Position numbers and translations under genes: made by a program. The notes below the pieces were generated by a model. That model was not told the origin of the DNA, did not search any database, and saw only the letters and a list, made by a program, of their open reading frames with translations. 5,170 nt of DNA from Xanthobacteraceae bacterium (lineage in GTDB: Bacteria > Pseudomonadota > Alphaproteobacteria > Rhizobiales > Xanthobacteraceae), in NCBI GenBank assembly GCA_030043175.1, contig JASHYD010000523.1:1-5170 (forward strand), read 5' to 3'. Positions 4,915-5,170 of this stretch are shown here, one piece after another. How positions within the stretch are numbered: the first letter of the stretch is position 1; each line of letters opens with the position of its first letter.

Positions 4915-5170
4915 ATGCCACAAAAGAAGAGAAGCAAACAAATATTCAAGCATCCTTTGGTTCTTACGACCATCGGCTTGATAACAGCGATCGCCTCGCA
5001 AGCGGCGGCACAAGTCCCATCGAGGACAAAGGTAGGGACGCTCAAATGTCAGCTTGCACCAAGCACTGGCTTCATCGTCGGTTCCCACGACGCCATGACG
5101 TGCCGGTACACTCCCGATGGACCGTTCCCACCCGAATTTTATGATGGTGTGATAACCACTGTTGGCCTCG
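4915..5170 (+). CDS. DUF992 family secreted protein, partial (3' end beyond the right edge)
   Basis: 85 codons plus one base are visible from the ATG at 4915, with GGAG five bases upstream. Residues 1-32 form a signal peptide: a basic start (MPQKKRSKQIFKH), a hydrophobic core (PLVLTTIGLITAIA) and an Ala-rich cleavage site after QAAA. The mature part reads KVGTLKCQL, then GFIVGSHDAMTCRYTPDGP, then FYDGVITTVGL. This is the pattern of DUF992: 'VGTL-x-C', a Gly-phe stretch, a second Cys before Y-x-P (Cys45 and Cys63, perhaps a disulfide) and a G-x-I-x-x-x-G strand. DUF992 proteins are exported to the periplasm or envelope in Rhizobiales and have no known function. Full-length members usually run to about 150-180 residues, so roughly half is missing. 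The FNR/FixK-type box at 4836-4849 suggests low-oxygen control. Confidence 0.82.
   Translation, partial: MPQKKRSKQIFKHPLVLTTIGLITAIASQAAAQVPSRTKVGTLKCQLAPSTGFIVGSHDAMTCRYTPDGPFPPEFYDGVITTVGL

Overview
The window looks like accessory, stress-type chromosome from an alphaproteobacterium, most likely one of the Rhizobiales. The reasons are high GC with a GC-rich third codon position, a DUF992-type exported protein (a family concentrated in Rhizobiales), a glycine-rich secreted protein, and FNR/FixK-type boxes. I see no rRNA, tRNA, CRISPR array or complete insertion sequence.

Layout. At the left edge, reading leftwards, is a 5' part of a glycine-rich secreted protein gene (1-576, minus) with a very strong Shine-Dalgarno sequence. 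From 587 to 1445 there is no convincing gene; this stretch holds a sigma70-like promoter (881-909), a perfect FNR/FixK-type palindrome (1053-1066) and an AT-rich segment. A second consensus FNR/FixK-type box (1446-1459) lies just upstream of a short two-gene rightward unit: a small multi-helix membrane protein (1537-1905) and a small soluble DUF2188-like protein (1943-2161). From 2162 to 2754 there is at most one small leftward ORF, plus a CT repeat and short hairpins.

The largest gene (2755-4056, minus) encodes an ATP-grasp-type ligase-like protein resembling the pre-ATP-grasp/circularly permuted family. Its last 54 residues look wrong, and removing one base from an A5 run at 2918-2922 restores a family-like tail with a Gly-Gly motif. 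From 4057 to 4835 I recognise no gene. A third, one-mismatch FNR/FixK-type box (4836-4849) precedes a DUF992 secreted protein gene (4915 to the right edge, partial).

How it fits together. Two rightward transcription units carry an FNR/FixK-type box centred about 70-73 bp before a start codon with a good Shine-Dalgarno sequence. This is the geometry expected when the box sits near -41.5 and a leader of about 30 nt follows. The inference is a small low-oxygen-induced set: envelope or secreted proteins plus a small stress-type protein. Whether the ATP-grasp gene belongs to it is not shown, since no box lies before that gene. Two genes (the membrane protein and the ATP-grasp protein) show signs of single-base frame problems, which could be sequencing errors or real decay.
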